DNA of 23,970 nucleotides from Bacillota bacterium (GTDB taxonomy: Bacteria > Bacillota > Clostridia > Lachnospirales > Lachnospiraceae), in contig JAEWHU010000256.1 of NCBI GenBank assembly GCA_023387635.1, positions 1 through 23,970 on the forward strand, read 5' to 3'. The notes under the pieces were generated by a model, which saw only the letters and a program-made list of their open reading frames with translations, was not told the DNA's origin and did no database searches. The number at the start of each line of letters is the position of its first letter. Positions within the stretch are counted from its first letter, which is position 1. A program made the translations under genes and the position numbers. Below, piece after piece: positions 7,419 to 15,104 of the stretch.

Positions 7419-8117
7419 ATGGAAAGTAAAAACAAAGACTTAGCGAAACTCAAACTCCTAGTAACTATAAAGGATTACGGTAACGACAAAGAATTTGTTG
7501 ATTTTTATATTGAAAATCATATTCCCTTCCACGTTACTACTCACGGACATGGTACTGCCAGTTCTGAAATACTTGATTACCTAGGTCTTGGTTCAACGAA
7601 AAAGAACATTATTATAAGTACCATCTCTGAATATCAAATAAATCATGTATTTTCGTTATTAAAAACAAAAATGCATTTTGATAAACCTGGTAAAGGTGTT
7701 GCTTTTACTATACCAGTTACATCCATTAGTTGTATTATGCAACATCTTGATGAAGTTCAAATAAACGATAAACTAGCTAAATTTGATTGTGAGGTGAATC
7801 AGGTGAAACAAGATAAACAACATGAATTAATAATAGCCATTATTACTGAGGGATACTCTGATGAGGCTATGGACGCTGCTAAAGCTGCAGGCGCTAAAGG
7901 AGGAACCTTGGTACATGCAAAAGGTCTTGGAAGTGCTGAAGCCGCTAAATTCTTAGGTATAACCATTCAACCTGAAAAAGAACTAATTCTAATAATAGCA
8001 GAGCATGAAAATAAAGTTGCTATTATGGAAAGTATTAATAAGGCAGTAGGCTTACATACCCCTGGAAAAGGTATTATGTTTGCTATTCCTGTTGATGATA
8101 CTGTTGGATTGGAATAA
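7419..8117 (+). CDS. Tandem PII-like (GlnB/GlnK-type) signalling protein, two fused domains
   Basis: This 232-residue protein has an ATG at 7419 with AAAGGAG just before it; the in-frame ATG at 7404 overlaps that ribosome site and is less likely. It contains two PII-like domains of about 95 residues each (about 11-105 and 135-228). Domain 1 has KLLVTIKDYGND, HGHGTASSEILDYLGLG and KPGKGVAFTIPV; domain 2 has ELIIAIITEGYSD, AKGLGSAEAAKFLGI and TPGKGIMFAIPV. The repeated PGKG-x-x-F-x-IPV resembles the B/C-loop region of PII proteins. The uridylylated Tyr of the GlnB T-loop is not evident. PII proteins form trimers that bind nucleotides and small effectors and plug or gate partner transporters (GlnK with AmtB, SbtB with SbtA). 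By context the partner would be the DUF1538 protein, now 181 bp upstream because of the MITE. Confidence 0.8.
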   Translation: MESKNKDLAKLKLLVTIKDYGNDKEFVDFYIENHIPFHVTTHGHGTASSEILDYLGLGSTKKNIIISTISEYQINHVFSLLKTKMHFDKPGKGVAFTIPVTSISCIMQHLDEVQINDKLAKFDCEVNQVKQDKQHELIIAIITEGYSDEAMDAAKAAGAKGGTLVHAKGLGSAEAAKFLGITIQPEKELILIIAEHENKVAIMESINKAVGLHTPGKGIMFAIPVDDTVGLE

Positions 8118-8130
8118 TGGACACAGGTAC

Positions 8131-8170
8131 AAAAAAAGAATGTATGATTAAAATCATACATTCTTTTTTT
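8131..8170. terminator. Bidirectional rho-independent terminator
   Basis: This is a perfect 18-bp stem (8131-8148 with 8153-8170) whose core is GAATGTATGAT, flanked by A7 on one side and T7 on the other. It serves the convergent PII-like gene (plus) and yclQ-like gene (minus). Confidence 0.92.
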
Positions 8171-8205
8171 GCCCTTATATGCAATTCATTTATTTATTTA
8201 TTTAA

Positions 8206-9204
8206 TTATTTATTTATTGCTTCACCAACTACTTCAATCATTTCTGCTACTGATTTAATACCACCACCGGATAAGTACCAAATGTCTGGATCTAATGAAA
8301 CAATTCTATCATTCTTAGCAGCATTAGTTCCATTAACTAAATCATTGTCAAGAACTGTATTAGCAGTTGTTGTTCCACCAACTACTACAGTACGGTCAAC
8401 AACAAATATGATATCTGGATTTATTTTTGCAATATACTCATAGTTAGCTTCTTGTCCATGTGTAGATGCTTCAATGTTTTCATCTGCAGCTTTTACACCT
8501 AATAAATCATGAATAATACCAAATCTAGAACCTTTTCCATAAACACTAATACTTCCATCGTTAGTTAAAAGAATAAGCGCTTTTTCTTCTTTTGTATCAG
8601 CAATTGCTTTAACGTCTGCTGCTTGTTGTTCAATTTCAGCTATCTTTGCATTAGCAGCTTCTTCTACATTAAAGATTTCTGCAATGAATCCTACATTTTT
8701 CTTGAAATCTTCCATGTAGGTTGCTGAATTAAGCTCAACATATACAGTTGGTGCAATTTCAGATAATTGTTCATAATAAGAAGCTTGTCGTCCACTAATA
8801 AAGATAACTTCAGGTTCAAAATCAAAGATTGCTTCTAAATCTGGCTCTTTTAATGATCCAACATTAACATTATTACTATATTCACTTAAATATGCAGGTA
8901 AACTTTCAACAGACACTGCAAGCTCTGTATCAATATTTAAAGCATTTATTGTATCAAGTACACCGTAATCAAATACCACAGCCTTTTTAGGATTAACTGG
9001 AACTGTTACTTTACCCATAGTATGTTCAATTACAACTTCTGTTTTTTCTGGTTCTGAAGTTGGATTTGTATTCTCGTTATTAGTATCTGTAACTACTTCT
9101 GTATTATTTCCAGTTGTATTTGTGTCGTTGTTCTTAGTTCCACAACCTGTTAATGCAGTTATTGCAATAAGTGTAGCTGCCGCTAAATAAGTAATTTTTC
9201 TCAT
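8206..9204 (-). CDS. yclQ: Siderophore ABC transporter substrate-binding lipoprotein (YclQ/CeuE/FatB type)
   Basis: This 332-residue protein has an N-terminal lipoprotein signal with lipobox LTG-C (Cys21), a Thr/Asn/Glu-rich linker to about residue 57, then a class III (helical backbone) binding domain. Family features are VIEHTMGKVTVPVNPKKAVVFDYGVLDTINAL near the N-lobe start, DLEAIFDFEPEVIFISGRQ, and NPDIIFVVDRTVVVGG in the C-lobe. In this group the protein captures a ferric catecholate or petrobactin-like siderophore and passes it to the permeases. It is the last gene of the importer operon, 24 bp after the ATPase gene, the same order as yclNOPQ of Bacillus. The exact ligand is not determined. 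Confidence 0.9.
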   Translation of the reverse strand: MRKITYLAAATLIAITALTGCGTKNNDTNTTGNNTEVVTDTNNENTNPTSEPEKTEVVIEHTMGKVTVPVNPKKAVVFDYGVLDTINALNIDTELAVSVESLPAYLSEYSNNVNVGSLKEPDLEAIFDFEPEVIFISGRQASYYEQLSEIAPTVYVELNSATYMEDFKKNVGFIAEIFNVEEAANAKIAEIEQQAADVKAIADTKEEKALILLTNDGSISVYGKGSRFGIIHDLLGVKAADENIEASTHGQEANYEYIAKINPDIIFVVDRTVVVGGTTTANTVLDNDLVNGTNAAKNDRIVSLDPDIWYLSGGGIKSVAEMIEVVGEAINK

Positions 9205-9228
9205 TTTTTTATCCTTCTTTCTATGTGA

Positions 9229-9987
9229 TTAATTATAATATAAGCAAATATTTTTGCCTTGTATATTTTCAACAGATATATTTAAATCATATACTTCTTT
9301 TAAAACAGCACTTTCAATTATTTCAGATGTATCACCACATTGTACTATCTTTCCATTTTTCATAGCTATTACATAATCTGCATAACATGAAACAAAGTTA
9401 ATATCATGGATAACTACCATTACTGTCTTATTAAGCTCGTCCACTAACCTTCTTATTACTTTCATAATCTGTACGGAATGTTTCATGTCTAGATTATTCA
9501 AAGGTTCATCTAAGAAGATATATTCAGAATCTTGGGCAATAACCATAGCAATATAAGCCATCTGACGTTGCCCACCACTAAGTTCATCAAGAAATCTATC
9601 TTGTAATTCTTCTAATCCTAAATATGCGATTGCATTGTTAATATGTTTCTCATCCTCACTGGTAATTCTACCATTGGAATGTGGAAATCTTCCAAATGAA
9701 ACAAGTTCTCTTATGGTTAAACGTATGTTTAAATGATTGGTTTGCTTTAATATGGATAATCGTTTGGCTAACTCTTTACTTTTCCATTCTTTTAGTTCTT
9801 TATCATCAACAAATACAAGACCCGCATCTTTTGCGAGTGTTCTACTAATTAAAGATATTAAAGTACTCTTTCCTGCTCCGTTACTGCCGATAAAGGCAAT
9901 GATTTTACCTTTTGGTAATGTAAGTGAAACCTCATCAACAACACGCTTATTGCCATATTTCTTAGTAAGATTTTTCATTGAAATCAT
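9229..9987 (-). CDS. yclP: Siderophore ABC transporter ATP-binding protein (YclP type)
   Basis: This 252-residue cytoplasmic ATPase has Walker A GSNGAGKST (34-42), Q-loop around LKQTNH (80-85), signature LSGGQRQ (136-142), Walker B YIFLDEP (156-162) and the switch His in VVIHDINF. All motifs are intact. Its ATG overlaps the stop of the preceding permease gene by 4 bp (ATGA), which implies translational coupling. It powers import through the two permeases. The size and the FhuC/FepC-like spacing fit ferric siderophore importers. Confidence 0.95.
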   Translation of the reverse strand: MISMKNLTKKYGNKRVVDEVSLTLPKGKIIAFIGSNGAGKSTLISLISRTLAKDAGLVFVDDKELKEWKSKELAKRLSILKQTNHLNIRLTIRELVSFGRFPHSNGRITSEDEKHINNAIAYLGLEELQDRFLDELSGGQRQMAYIAMVIAQDSEYIFLDEPLNNLDMKHSVQIMKVIRRLVDELNKTVMVVIHDINFVSCYADYVIAMKNGKIVQCGDTSEIIESAVLKEVYDLNISVENIQGKNICLYYN

Positions 9988-10961
9988 TGTTTGCTCTCCT
10001 TTAACATGAGATATATGAAATAAATACCTCCAATAAAGTTTATAATTACACTTACTGTTGTTTCAAATTGAAACACTCTTTCAGATATAAACAACCCAGC
10101 ATTAAGAAATAAACAGCCCAGTAATACAATTACTGTTGTTAGTATGCTGTGTTTATAAGTTCTTACTAGTCGCCTTCCTAAACTAACAATTAAAATACCA
10201 AGAAATGTAATTGGGCCAACTAAGACGGTAGAAACAGATACTAAAATTCCTGTAATAATAAGAGTTTTTAAAACTAATTTTTTATAATTAACACCAAGGT
10301 TAATTGCATGTTCTATTCCAAGTGATAATACATCTAGATATGGTAAATCTTTCAATGTAATTAATAATGTTATAATAGTAATAACAATACATATACCTAA
10401 AAGATTGGTGTTTATATTATTAAAACTAGCAAACATTTTACCTTGTAATATGGAAAACTCATTGGGGTCAAGTATTACTTGCATAAATGTTGACATTCCT
10501 CCAAATAAACTTCCCATAACCATTCCAGTTAAAACAAGAAAATGAACATTTTTCCCTTCACCTTTAAATAAAAATATAAAAAGCAAAGTGGAAGCAACTA
10601 CCATAATAACTAATGAGATTAGAAAGTTGCTATTTCCAGTCATCAAAGATATACTTTTTTGACCAAAGAAAAATACAATCACTGTTTGTATGAACATATA
10701 CAATGAATCAAGTCCCATTACACTAGGTGTTAATATATGATTATTTGTTATGGTTTGAAAGGTAATGGATGAATAACCTACACTATAACTTACAAGTAAG
10801 ATAGCTAATATTTTATTTAGTCTTCTAGGTAAATAAAAACCAATGTTTTTGCTTGTGATTCCTATAAATAGAAAACCACAAATTAATAATATATTTAGTA
10901 CAATTAATAATAAAATTATGGTTTTATCATTTAATTTTTTTCCTTTAATATTACCTACCAT
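9984..10961 (-). CDS. yclO: Siderophore ABC transporter permease (YclO type)
   Basis: This 325-residue FecCD-family permease has about nine to ten membrane segments. TFQTITNNHILTPSVMGLDSLYMF corresponds to the conserved first signature of the family, and GPITFLGILIVSLGRRLVRTYKHSIL is the EAA-like loop that contacts the ATPase. The start at 10961 has GGAGG seven bases upstream, embedded in the last codons of the preceding permease gene (11-bp overlap). It forms a heterodimeric channel with the neighbouring permease. Confidence 0.92.
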   Translation of the reverse strand: MVGNIKGKKLNDKTIILLLIVLNILLICGFLFIGITSKNIGFYLPRRLNKILAILLVSYSVGYSSITFQTITNNHILTPSVMGLDSLYMFIQTVIVFFFGQKSISLMTGNSNFLISLVIMVVASTLLFIFLFKGEGKNVHFLVLTGMVMGSLFGGMSTFMQVILDPNEFSILQGKMFASFNNINTNLLGICIVITIITLLITLKDLPYLDVLSLGIEHAINLGVNYKKLVLKTLIITGILVSVSTVLVGPITFLGILIVSLGRRLVRTYKHSILTTVIVLLGCLFLNAGLFISERVFQFETTVSVIINFIGGIYFIYLMLKESKQ

Positions 10962-11931
10962 GTCTTTTCCTCCAAAACAGTAATATTAAAAACAATACAC
11001 TCCCAAGAACGCTAATGATTACGCTTATTGGTACCTCATAAGGGAACATAATAACTCTCCCTAAAACATCACATAACAATACAAAAAAAGCTCCAAGTAT
11101 TGCTGTGTCAGGTAGCGTATTTTTTAAATTATCACCCTTAATAATAGCAATTATATTAGGGATGATAAGACCAATAAATGGAATGCTTCCTACTGTAACG
11201 ACTACTGTTGAAGTAATAACCGCTACAATGATAAGTCCAATCATGACAATTTTTTTATGATTTACGCCTAAGCTTTTTGTAAAGCTCTCACCCATCCCAG
11301 CAATTGTAAATTTACTTGCGTAGAGATAAGCGATAATTAAAAATGGTATGCCTATGTATAACAATTCATATCTACCTTTAATTATCAAGGAGAAATTACC
11401 TTGTAACCATGATGACATATTTTGAATCATATCAAATTTGTATGCTATATAAGAAGTTATTGAGCTAACTACATTACCTAACATCATACCTACTAAAGGA
11501 ACAATCATATTATTCTTAAATTGTATCCTTTGTAATACTTGCATAAATAATAAAGTTCCAAAAAGAGCTGCTATGAAAGCTGTACCCATCTTTAACATTG
11601 TACTCTGTCCGCCAAAAAAGAACATGGCAATCATTATTCCGAATCGGCACCACTCCATTGTTCCAGCTGTTGATGGTGACACAAATTTGTTTTGTGTCAT
11701 TGTTTGCATGATTAACCCAGCGATACTTAAACTAGCACCAGTTACTAAAATGCTTATAAGTCTTGGTAATCGACTCATTAAAATGAGTCCTACATCATCT
11801 GCGTTACCTTTTATTACTCCTAATAAGCTAAAATCCTTAACACCTATGGTAAGTGAATAAATTGAAAATAGCATTAAAATTAGTAGCCACAGTAGACGAT
11901 TATGTAGAAATTTCTTCATCTTATCTTTCAT
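10951..11931 (-). CDS. yclN: Siderophore ABC transporter permease (YclN type), first gene of the importer operon
   Basis: This 326-residue FecCD-family permease closely resembles B. subtilis YclN. Shared stretches include SRLPRLISILVTGASLSIAG, KFVSPSTAGTMEW, the amphipathic SSWLQGNFSLIIKGRYELLY, GMGESFTKSLGVNHKK and the coupling loop PFIGLIIPNIIAIIKGDNLK. It is the promoter-proximal gene of the operon. The ATG at 11931 is preceded only by a weak GGGTATAAATT; a better GGAG lies 114 bp upstream on the far side of a structured repeat (see that entry). An internal ATG four codons in is an alternative start. Confidence 0.93.
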   Translation of the reverse strand: MKDKMKKFLHNRLLWLLILMLFSIYSLTIGVKDFSLLGVIKGNADDVGLILMSRLPRLISILVTGASLSIAGLIMQTMTQNKFVSPSTAGTMEWCRFGIMIAMFFFGGQSTMLKMGTAFIAALFGTLLFMQVLQRIQFKNNMIVPLVGMMLGNVVSSITSYIAYKFDMIQNMSSWLQGNFSLIIKGRYELLYIGIPFLIIAYLYASKFTIAGMGESFTKSLGVNHKKIVMIGLIIVAVITSTVVVTVGSIPFIGLIIPNIIAIIKGDNLKNTLPDTAILGAFFVLLCDVLGRVIMFPYEVPISVIISVLGSVLFLILLFWRKRHGR

Positions 11932-12043
11932 AATTTATACCCATTGCATATCCAGACTTGTCTGTGATGCTGCCACAAATAAAAGAGTGTGAAAGAATCG
12001 CATCTTGGCAACCTTTCAAAATTTATATTTTCTTTCACACTTA
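11932..12043 (-). repeat. Structured ~112-bp repeat, copy 1 (upstream of yclN)
   Basis: This copy aligns with 20236-20348 almost end to end, with one single-base gap and roughly 85-90% identity by eye, in the same orientation relative to the gene behind it. Read on the minus strand it has a perfect 12-bp stem (12030-12041 with 11986-11997), a CAGAC-AA-GUCUG hairpin (11953-11964), and a UGCCA/UGGCA complement linking the loop of the first stem to the segment after it, a possible pseudoknot. It has no terminal inverted repeat in the MITE sense. It lies between an SD-like GGAG (12045-12048) and the yclN ATG. It may be a mobile palindromic repeat or a cis-acting RNA. Confidence 0.75.
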
Positions 12044-12063
12044 GCTCCAAATCACATTTACAC

Positions 12064-12092
12064 ACTTTATCATAATTGATAACGATTGTCAA
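12064..12092 (-). promoter_or_regulatory. Promoter with overlapping Fur-box-like site for the siderophore importer
   Basis: On the minus strand TTGACA (12092-12087) and TAAAGT (12069-12064) are 17 bp apart. Overlapping the -35 and spacer, 12077-12091 reads TGATAACGATTGTCA, matching 12 of 14 defined positions of the 7-1-7 Fur consensus TGATAATnATTATCA. Iron-replete Fur would block RNA polymerase here, as expected for a siderophore importer. Confidence 0.75.
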
Positions 12093-12152
12093 TATCATTC
12101 AGTGGTGGCTATTTATTATAAATTTTTATAGATTGGATCAATTTCTATAGAG

Positions 12153-12182
12153 CACGAGAGTTTACCTTGGCAAACTCTCGTG
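12153..12182. repeat. Perfect 11-bp inverted repeat without a U-tract
   Basis: CACGAGAGTTT (12153-12163) is inverted at 12172-12182 around an 8-base loop. Neither side has a T-run, so it is not a clear terminator. It lies between the importer promoter and the terminator of the 53-aa gene, and may back up that terminator or protect RNA ends. Confidence 0.5.
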
Positions 12183-12206
12183 TTGAGCGCGATTGGCAAA
12201 GCTAAA

Positions 12207-12234
12207 GCTTGTTGCAAATTAGTTTACAACAAGC
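12207..12234 (-). terminator. Terminator after the 53-aa Lys-rich protein gene
   Basis: GCTTGTTG and CAACAAGC form an 8-bp stem with a 12-base loop, directly after the stop codon at 12241, followed on the minus strand by TTTAGCTTT. Confidence 0.6.
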
Positions 12235-12240
12235 CTTACC

Positions 12241-12402
12241 TTATCTTTTCCCATTAGGTCCTAAACCTTCTTTTTTACTATTATAAGTTTGGTTTTGATT
12301 TTCAATTTTACCTGATGTAGTTACATCTACCATAGAAGTTACTTTTCCTTGTGATTTCTTATTTTTACTATTTTTTTTAGCGTTATCTTTGTTTTTTGCC
12401 AT
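12241..12402 (-). CDS. 53-aa Lys/Asn-rich small protein
   Basis: A 53-residue frame from the ATG at 12402 has AAAGGAAAAG upstream. It begins MAKNKDNAKKNSKNKKSQG and ends KKEGLGPNGKR. It is very basic, hydrophilic and without hydrophobic segments, so it is likely cytosolic and could bind nucleic acid. A terminator follows immediately, which supports a real gene. Composition and size recall small spore proteins of Clostridia, but no SASP motif is recognised, so the function is unknown. It shares its style (Lys/Asn/Gln-rich, ENQN motif) with the 45-aa protein at 23175-23312. Confidence 0.65.
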   Translation of the reverse strand: MAKNKDNAKKNSKNKKSQGKVTSMVDVTTSGKIENQNQTYNSKKEGLGPNGKR

Positions 12403-12489
12403 ATCTTAATCTTTTCCTTTCATTAAAAAATTGAATTAGGGAATGTGGAACTTTCTATTTGTGCAAAATTATCTATTTGTGTAAATTTA

Positions 12490-13113
12490 TTATTTACTCA
12501 AATTTAGTTTATTAAGAAAAATTTGAATATTTTCCTCTTCCGCTTTTCTATCTCCACCAAATCTCCCTACCCTATCACATAAACCCAATAGAGCAAGTTC
12601 ATTAATATCTACATCTTTCATCATGTTTTTTATATCACTAAAGGGTAGATCTTTTAATACATATAATATGTGCATGTGATATAATACTAGATTTTGGACA
12701 TGAGATACAAAGCTTTCTTCACATTCAAAATATACCAGAAAGTCCCTTGTTAGTTTAGCACCTACTTTGTCGTGTTCATAAGAAGTAATTTTACCTTTTC
12801 TTACTCTAGTAGTATCAGGTTTACCAATATCATGTAGTAATGCTGCCCACATGAATGCACTTTTATCCTTGGCTTTTTCTTTTACTTTAGCTGCCTCATC
12901 AACTACTAACATTGTATGATTAAAGACATTTCCTTCTTTATGATGAACTTTGGATTGCTCTGTTTCTTTTAATCTATTTATCATAGAAAATGGGTATTCT
13001 TTAAACTTTTTATTAAAAGATAGTTCTGTTAAATATATAGATGGCTTATTATCAAAAATAATATGATATGATATATCATGAAAAAGTTCCTTCCATTCTT
13101 TATTATCCTTAAT
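12490..13113 (-). CDS. HD-domain phosphohydrolase, probable AUU start
   Basis: From the first ATG (12984) the protein would be 164 aa, but the frame stays open for 43 more codons. These encode KDNKEWKELFHDISYHI and KPSIYLTEL, which look like the usual N-terminus of this HD family. The only ribosome site is GAGGTG (13121-13126), placing the start at ATT (13113) seven bases on, giving 207 residues. The ATG at 12984 has no SD. HD motif residues are present: the histidine of NVFNHTMLVVD (His66), LLHDIGKPDT (His94-Asp95), and a later SYEHDKVGA. The family hydrolyses phosphoester or nucleotide substrates with divalent metals and resembles the HD part of tRNA nucleotidyltransferases; the substrate is unknown. 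It stands alone on the minus strand. Confidence 0.8.
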   Translation of the reverse strand: MKDNKEWKELFHDISYHIIFDNKPSIYLTELSFNKKFKEYPFSMINRLKETEQSKVHHKEGNVFNHTMLVVDEAAKVKEKAKDKSAFMWAALLHDIGKPDTTRVRKGKITSYEHDKVGAKLTRDFLVYFECEESFVSHVQNLVLYHMHILYVLKDLPFSDIKNMMKDVDINELALLGLCDRVGRFGGDRKAEEENIQIFLNKLNLSK

Positions 13114-13218
13114 GATTAAACACCTCTTTTCTATTTAGTATTATTATTACTTGTTTTTATCTATATGATTCATTTTATATAAATTATTTTATGACTGCTT
13201 TCTTAATAAATTAAAAAT

Positions 13219-13255
13219 AAGTAGCTAAATTCTAATAATATGAATTTAGCTACTT
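13219..13255 (-). terminator. Terminator after the CoA-disulfide reductase gene
   Basis: A perfect 14-bp stem, AAGTAGCTAAATTC (13219-13232) with 13242-13255, has a 9-base loop, followed on the minus strand by ATTTTTAATTTATT. Confidence 0.85.
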
Positions 13256-13291
13256 TTAAATTAACTTTATTTAACTTTTTAATTACCTTTA

Positions 13292-15001
13292 TTATAAACT
13301 AGCAACTGATAATATATCCTCTTCTTTGGAATTGGATAAATCATTAAATGATTTATCACGATTTATGCTTTCATAAAGTCGATATCCTCCAGATAAATTA
13401 TAACTATCAAAACCATGACTAGTAAGAATACGGCTTGCTAGATATCCTCTTAATCCTATCTGACAAGTAACATATACCTTTTTATTCTTATCTAGTTCAT
13501 TAATATGCTCACGTAATTCGTCTAAAGATATATTAGTAAATCCTTCTATGCTTCCGTATTCATATTCCTCTTCCGTTCGAATATCTAATAATGTTACATT
13601 ATTATCTTTTATTAAGTCATCCACATCTTCAGGATAGAATACTTTAACCATACCATTTAGTATATTCTCCCCTACAAAACCAGCCATATTTACAGGATCC
13701 TTTGCAGAAGAATATGGAGGTGCATACGCAAGTTCTAACCTTGTTAAATCAGAGATAGTCATATTTCCTCTTATGGCAGTTGCTAATACATCAATTCTCT
13801 TATCTACACCATCATACCCAATAATTTGTGCACCGAGAAGCTTACCTGTTTCTCTCTCAAAAATTATTTTAATTGACATAGGTTTTGCTCCTGGATAATA
13901 TGTGGCATGTGACTGTGAATAAGTATAAGATTTCATATAATCAATTCCTATTTTTTTTGCCTTACTTTCATTTATTCCAGTCATTGCTACCGTTAAATCA
14001 AACACTTTTAATATACCAGTTCCTTGGGTGCCATGATAGGTGGATGGTATACCAGCAATATTGTCTGCAACTATTCTTCCTTGTTTATTTGCAGGTCCTG
14101 CAAGTGGTATCATATCTTTCATGCTAGTTATAAAATCAGTTATCTCTATAGCATCACCGATTGCATAGATATCTTTATTACTTGTTTGCATATTAGAATC
14201 TACCACAATGGCCCCCCTATTATTTACTTCTAAGTCACCTTCACTTGCAAGTTTACTATCAGGAGCTACTCCTACTGCCATAATTACAATATCCGTACGT
14301 ACTTCACCATTGTCTAATGCTAACTTAAGCTCATTACCTTCTTCATATATTTCTTTTACTCCATTATTTAGCATCAGCTTAACACCTTTTTCTCTAAGAT
14401 GATTATGAACATCACTAGCCATCTCAGAATCAAGGGATGCTATCACATGATCAGCATATTCAATCACAGTTACATCTAAACCTGCATGATATAGATTTTC
14501 AGCCATTTCAATACCAATATAGCCTCCACCTACAACTACTACATTTTTTACTTTTTCTTTTTGAATAAATTCTTTAATCTTTAGGGTATCTGGTATATTT
14601 CTAAGTGTAAAAACTTTCTTATGATTACCACCTGTAATATTTAGTTTTCTAGGAACTGCACCCGGAGAAAGTATCAACTTATCATAGGATTCTTCATATT
14701 GTATTCCATTTTTATTATCATGAACTATAACTACTTTTTTTTCTTTATCAATGCTTATAACTTCTTGCATTGTTCTAACATCGATACGAAACCTCTTATT
14801 AAATCCTTCTGGCGTTTGCAGAGTTAATGCTGACTTATCTTTTATTTCACCGCCAATGTAATATGGTAGACCACAATTTGCAAATGAAATATGCTCACCC
14901 TTTTCAAACATTATTATATTAGCAGTTTCATCAAGTCTTCTGAGTCTTGCCGCTGCTGATGCACCCCCAGCAACACCGCCTACAATAATTACCTTTTTCA
15001 T
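13292..15001 (-). CDS. CoA-disulfide reductase with C-terminal rhodanese domain
   Basis: This 569-residue flavoprotein has an FAD-binding motif VIIVGGVAGGASAAARLRR near the N-terminus, the redox-active single cysteine of the family in ISFANCGLPYYIGG (Cys43), a second dinucleotide fold VVVVGGGYIGIEMAENL (about 154-170) for NAD(P)H, and the FAD-ribityl motif DIYAIGDAIEI. Residues ~460-555 form a rhodanese domain with VTCQIGLRGYLASRIL, whose Cys513 lies in a C-x-x-G-x-R loop. Enzymes of this architecture reduce CoA disulfide or CoA persulfide and move sulfane sulfur, helping redox and oxygen defence in anaerobes. GAGAGGAAAG precedes the ATG. It is monocistronic, with its own promoter and terminator. 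Confidence 0.92.
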   Translation of the reverse strand: MKKVIIVGGVAGGASAAARLRRLDETANIIMFEKGEHISFANCGLPYYIGGEIKDKSALTLQTPEGFNKRFRIDVRTMQEVISIDKEKKVVIVHDNKNGIQYEESYDKLILSPGAVPRKLNITGGNHKKVFTLRNIPDTLKIKEFIQKEKVKNVVVVGGGYIGIEMAENLYHAGLDVTVIEYADHVIASLDSEMASDVHNHLREKGVKLMLNNGVKEIYEEGNELKLALDNGEVRTDIVIMAVGVAPDSKLASEGDLEVNNRGAIVVDSNMQTSNKDIYAIGDAIEITDFITSMKDMIPLAGPANKQGRIVADNIAGIPSTYHGTQGTGILKVFDLTVAMTGINESKAKKIGIDYMKSYTYSQSHATYYPGAKPMSIKIIFERETGKLLGAQIIGYDGVDKRIDVLATAIRGNMTISDLTRLELAYAPPYSSAKDPVNMAGFVGENILNGMVKVFYPEDVDDLIKDNNVTLLDIRTEEEYEYGSIEGFTNISLDELREHINELDKNKKVYVTCQIGLRGYLASRILTSHGFDSYNLSGGYRLYESINRDKSFNDLSNSKEEDILSVASL

Positions 15002-15017
15002 CTTCTTTCCTCTCTTT

Positions 15018-15041
15018 CTATTTTTCTATTTTTCTATTTTT
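15018..15041. repeat. Three tandem CTATTTTT units in the CoA-disulfide reductase leader
   Basis: The 8-bp unit CTATTTTT is repeated exactly at 15018, 15026 and 15034, just before the ribosome site. It is a slippage-prone microsatellite-like tract; copy-number change would alter leader length but not the reading frame. Confidence 0.6.
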
Positions 15042-15081
15042 TGTTTTTTTAATTAACATTTTTTATATTGTATTTTTCTTA

Positions 15082-15090
15082 AGTATAGCA
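15082..15090 (-). promoter_or_regulatory. Extended -10 promoter for the CoA-disulfide reductase gene
   Basis: On the minus strand TGCTATACT gives an extended -10 (TGnTATACT) about 80 bp before the start codon. No good -35 is seen, as is usual for extended -10 promoters. Confidence 0.5.
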
Positions 15091-15104
15091 TAGTAACTAA
15101 TAAA

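Noticed and set aside
11932..12043. Leader of yclN considered as a known riboswitch (cobalamin, c-di-GMP, SAM, fluoride)
   Set aside because: None of the conserved core sequences of those classes was found; the second copy lies between two operon genes.
12153..12182. Inverted repeat considered as a terminator
   Set aside because: It has a strong stem but no T-run on either side; the nearby 12207-12234 hairpin is the better terminator.
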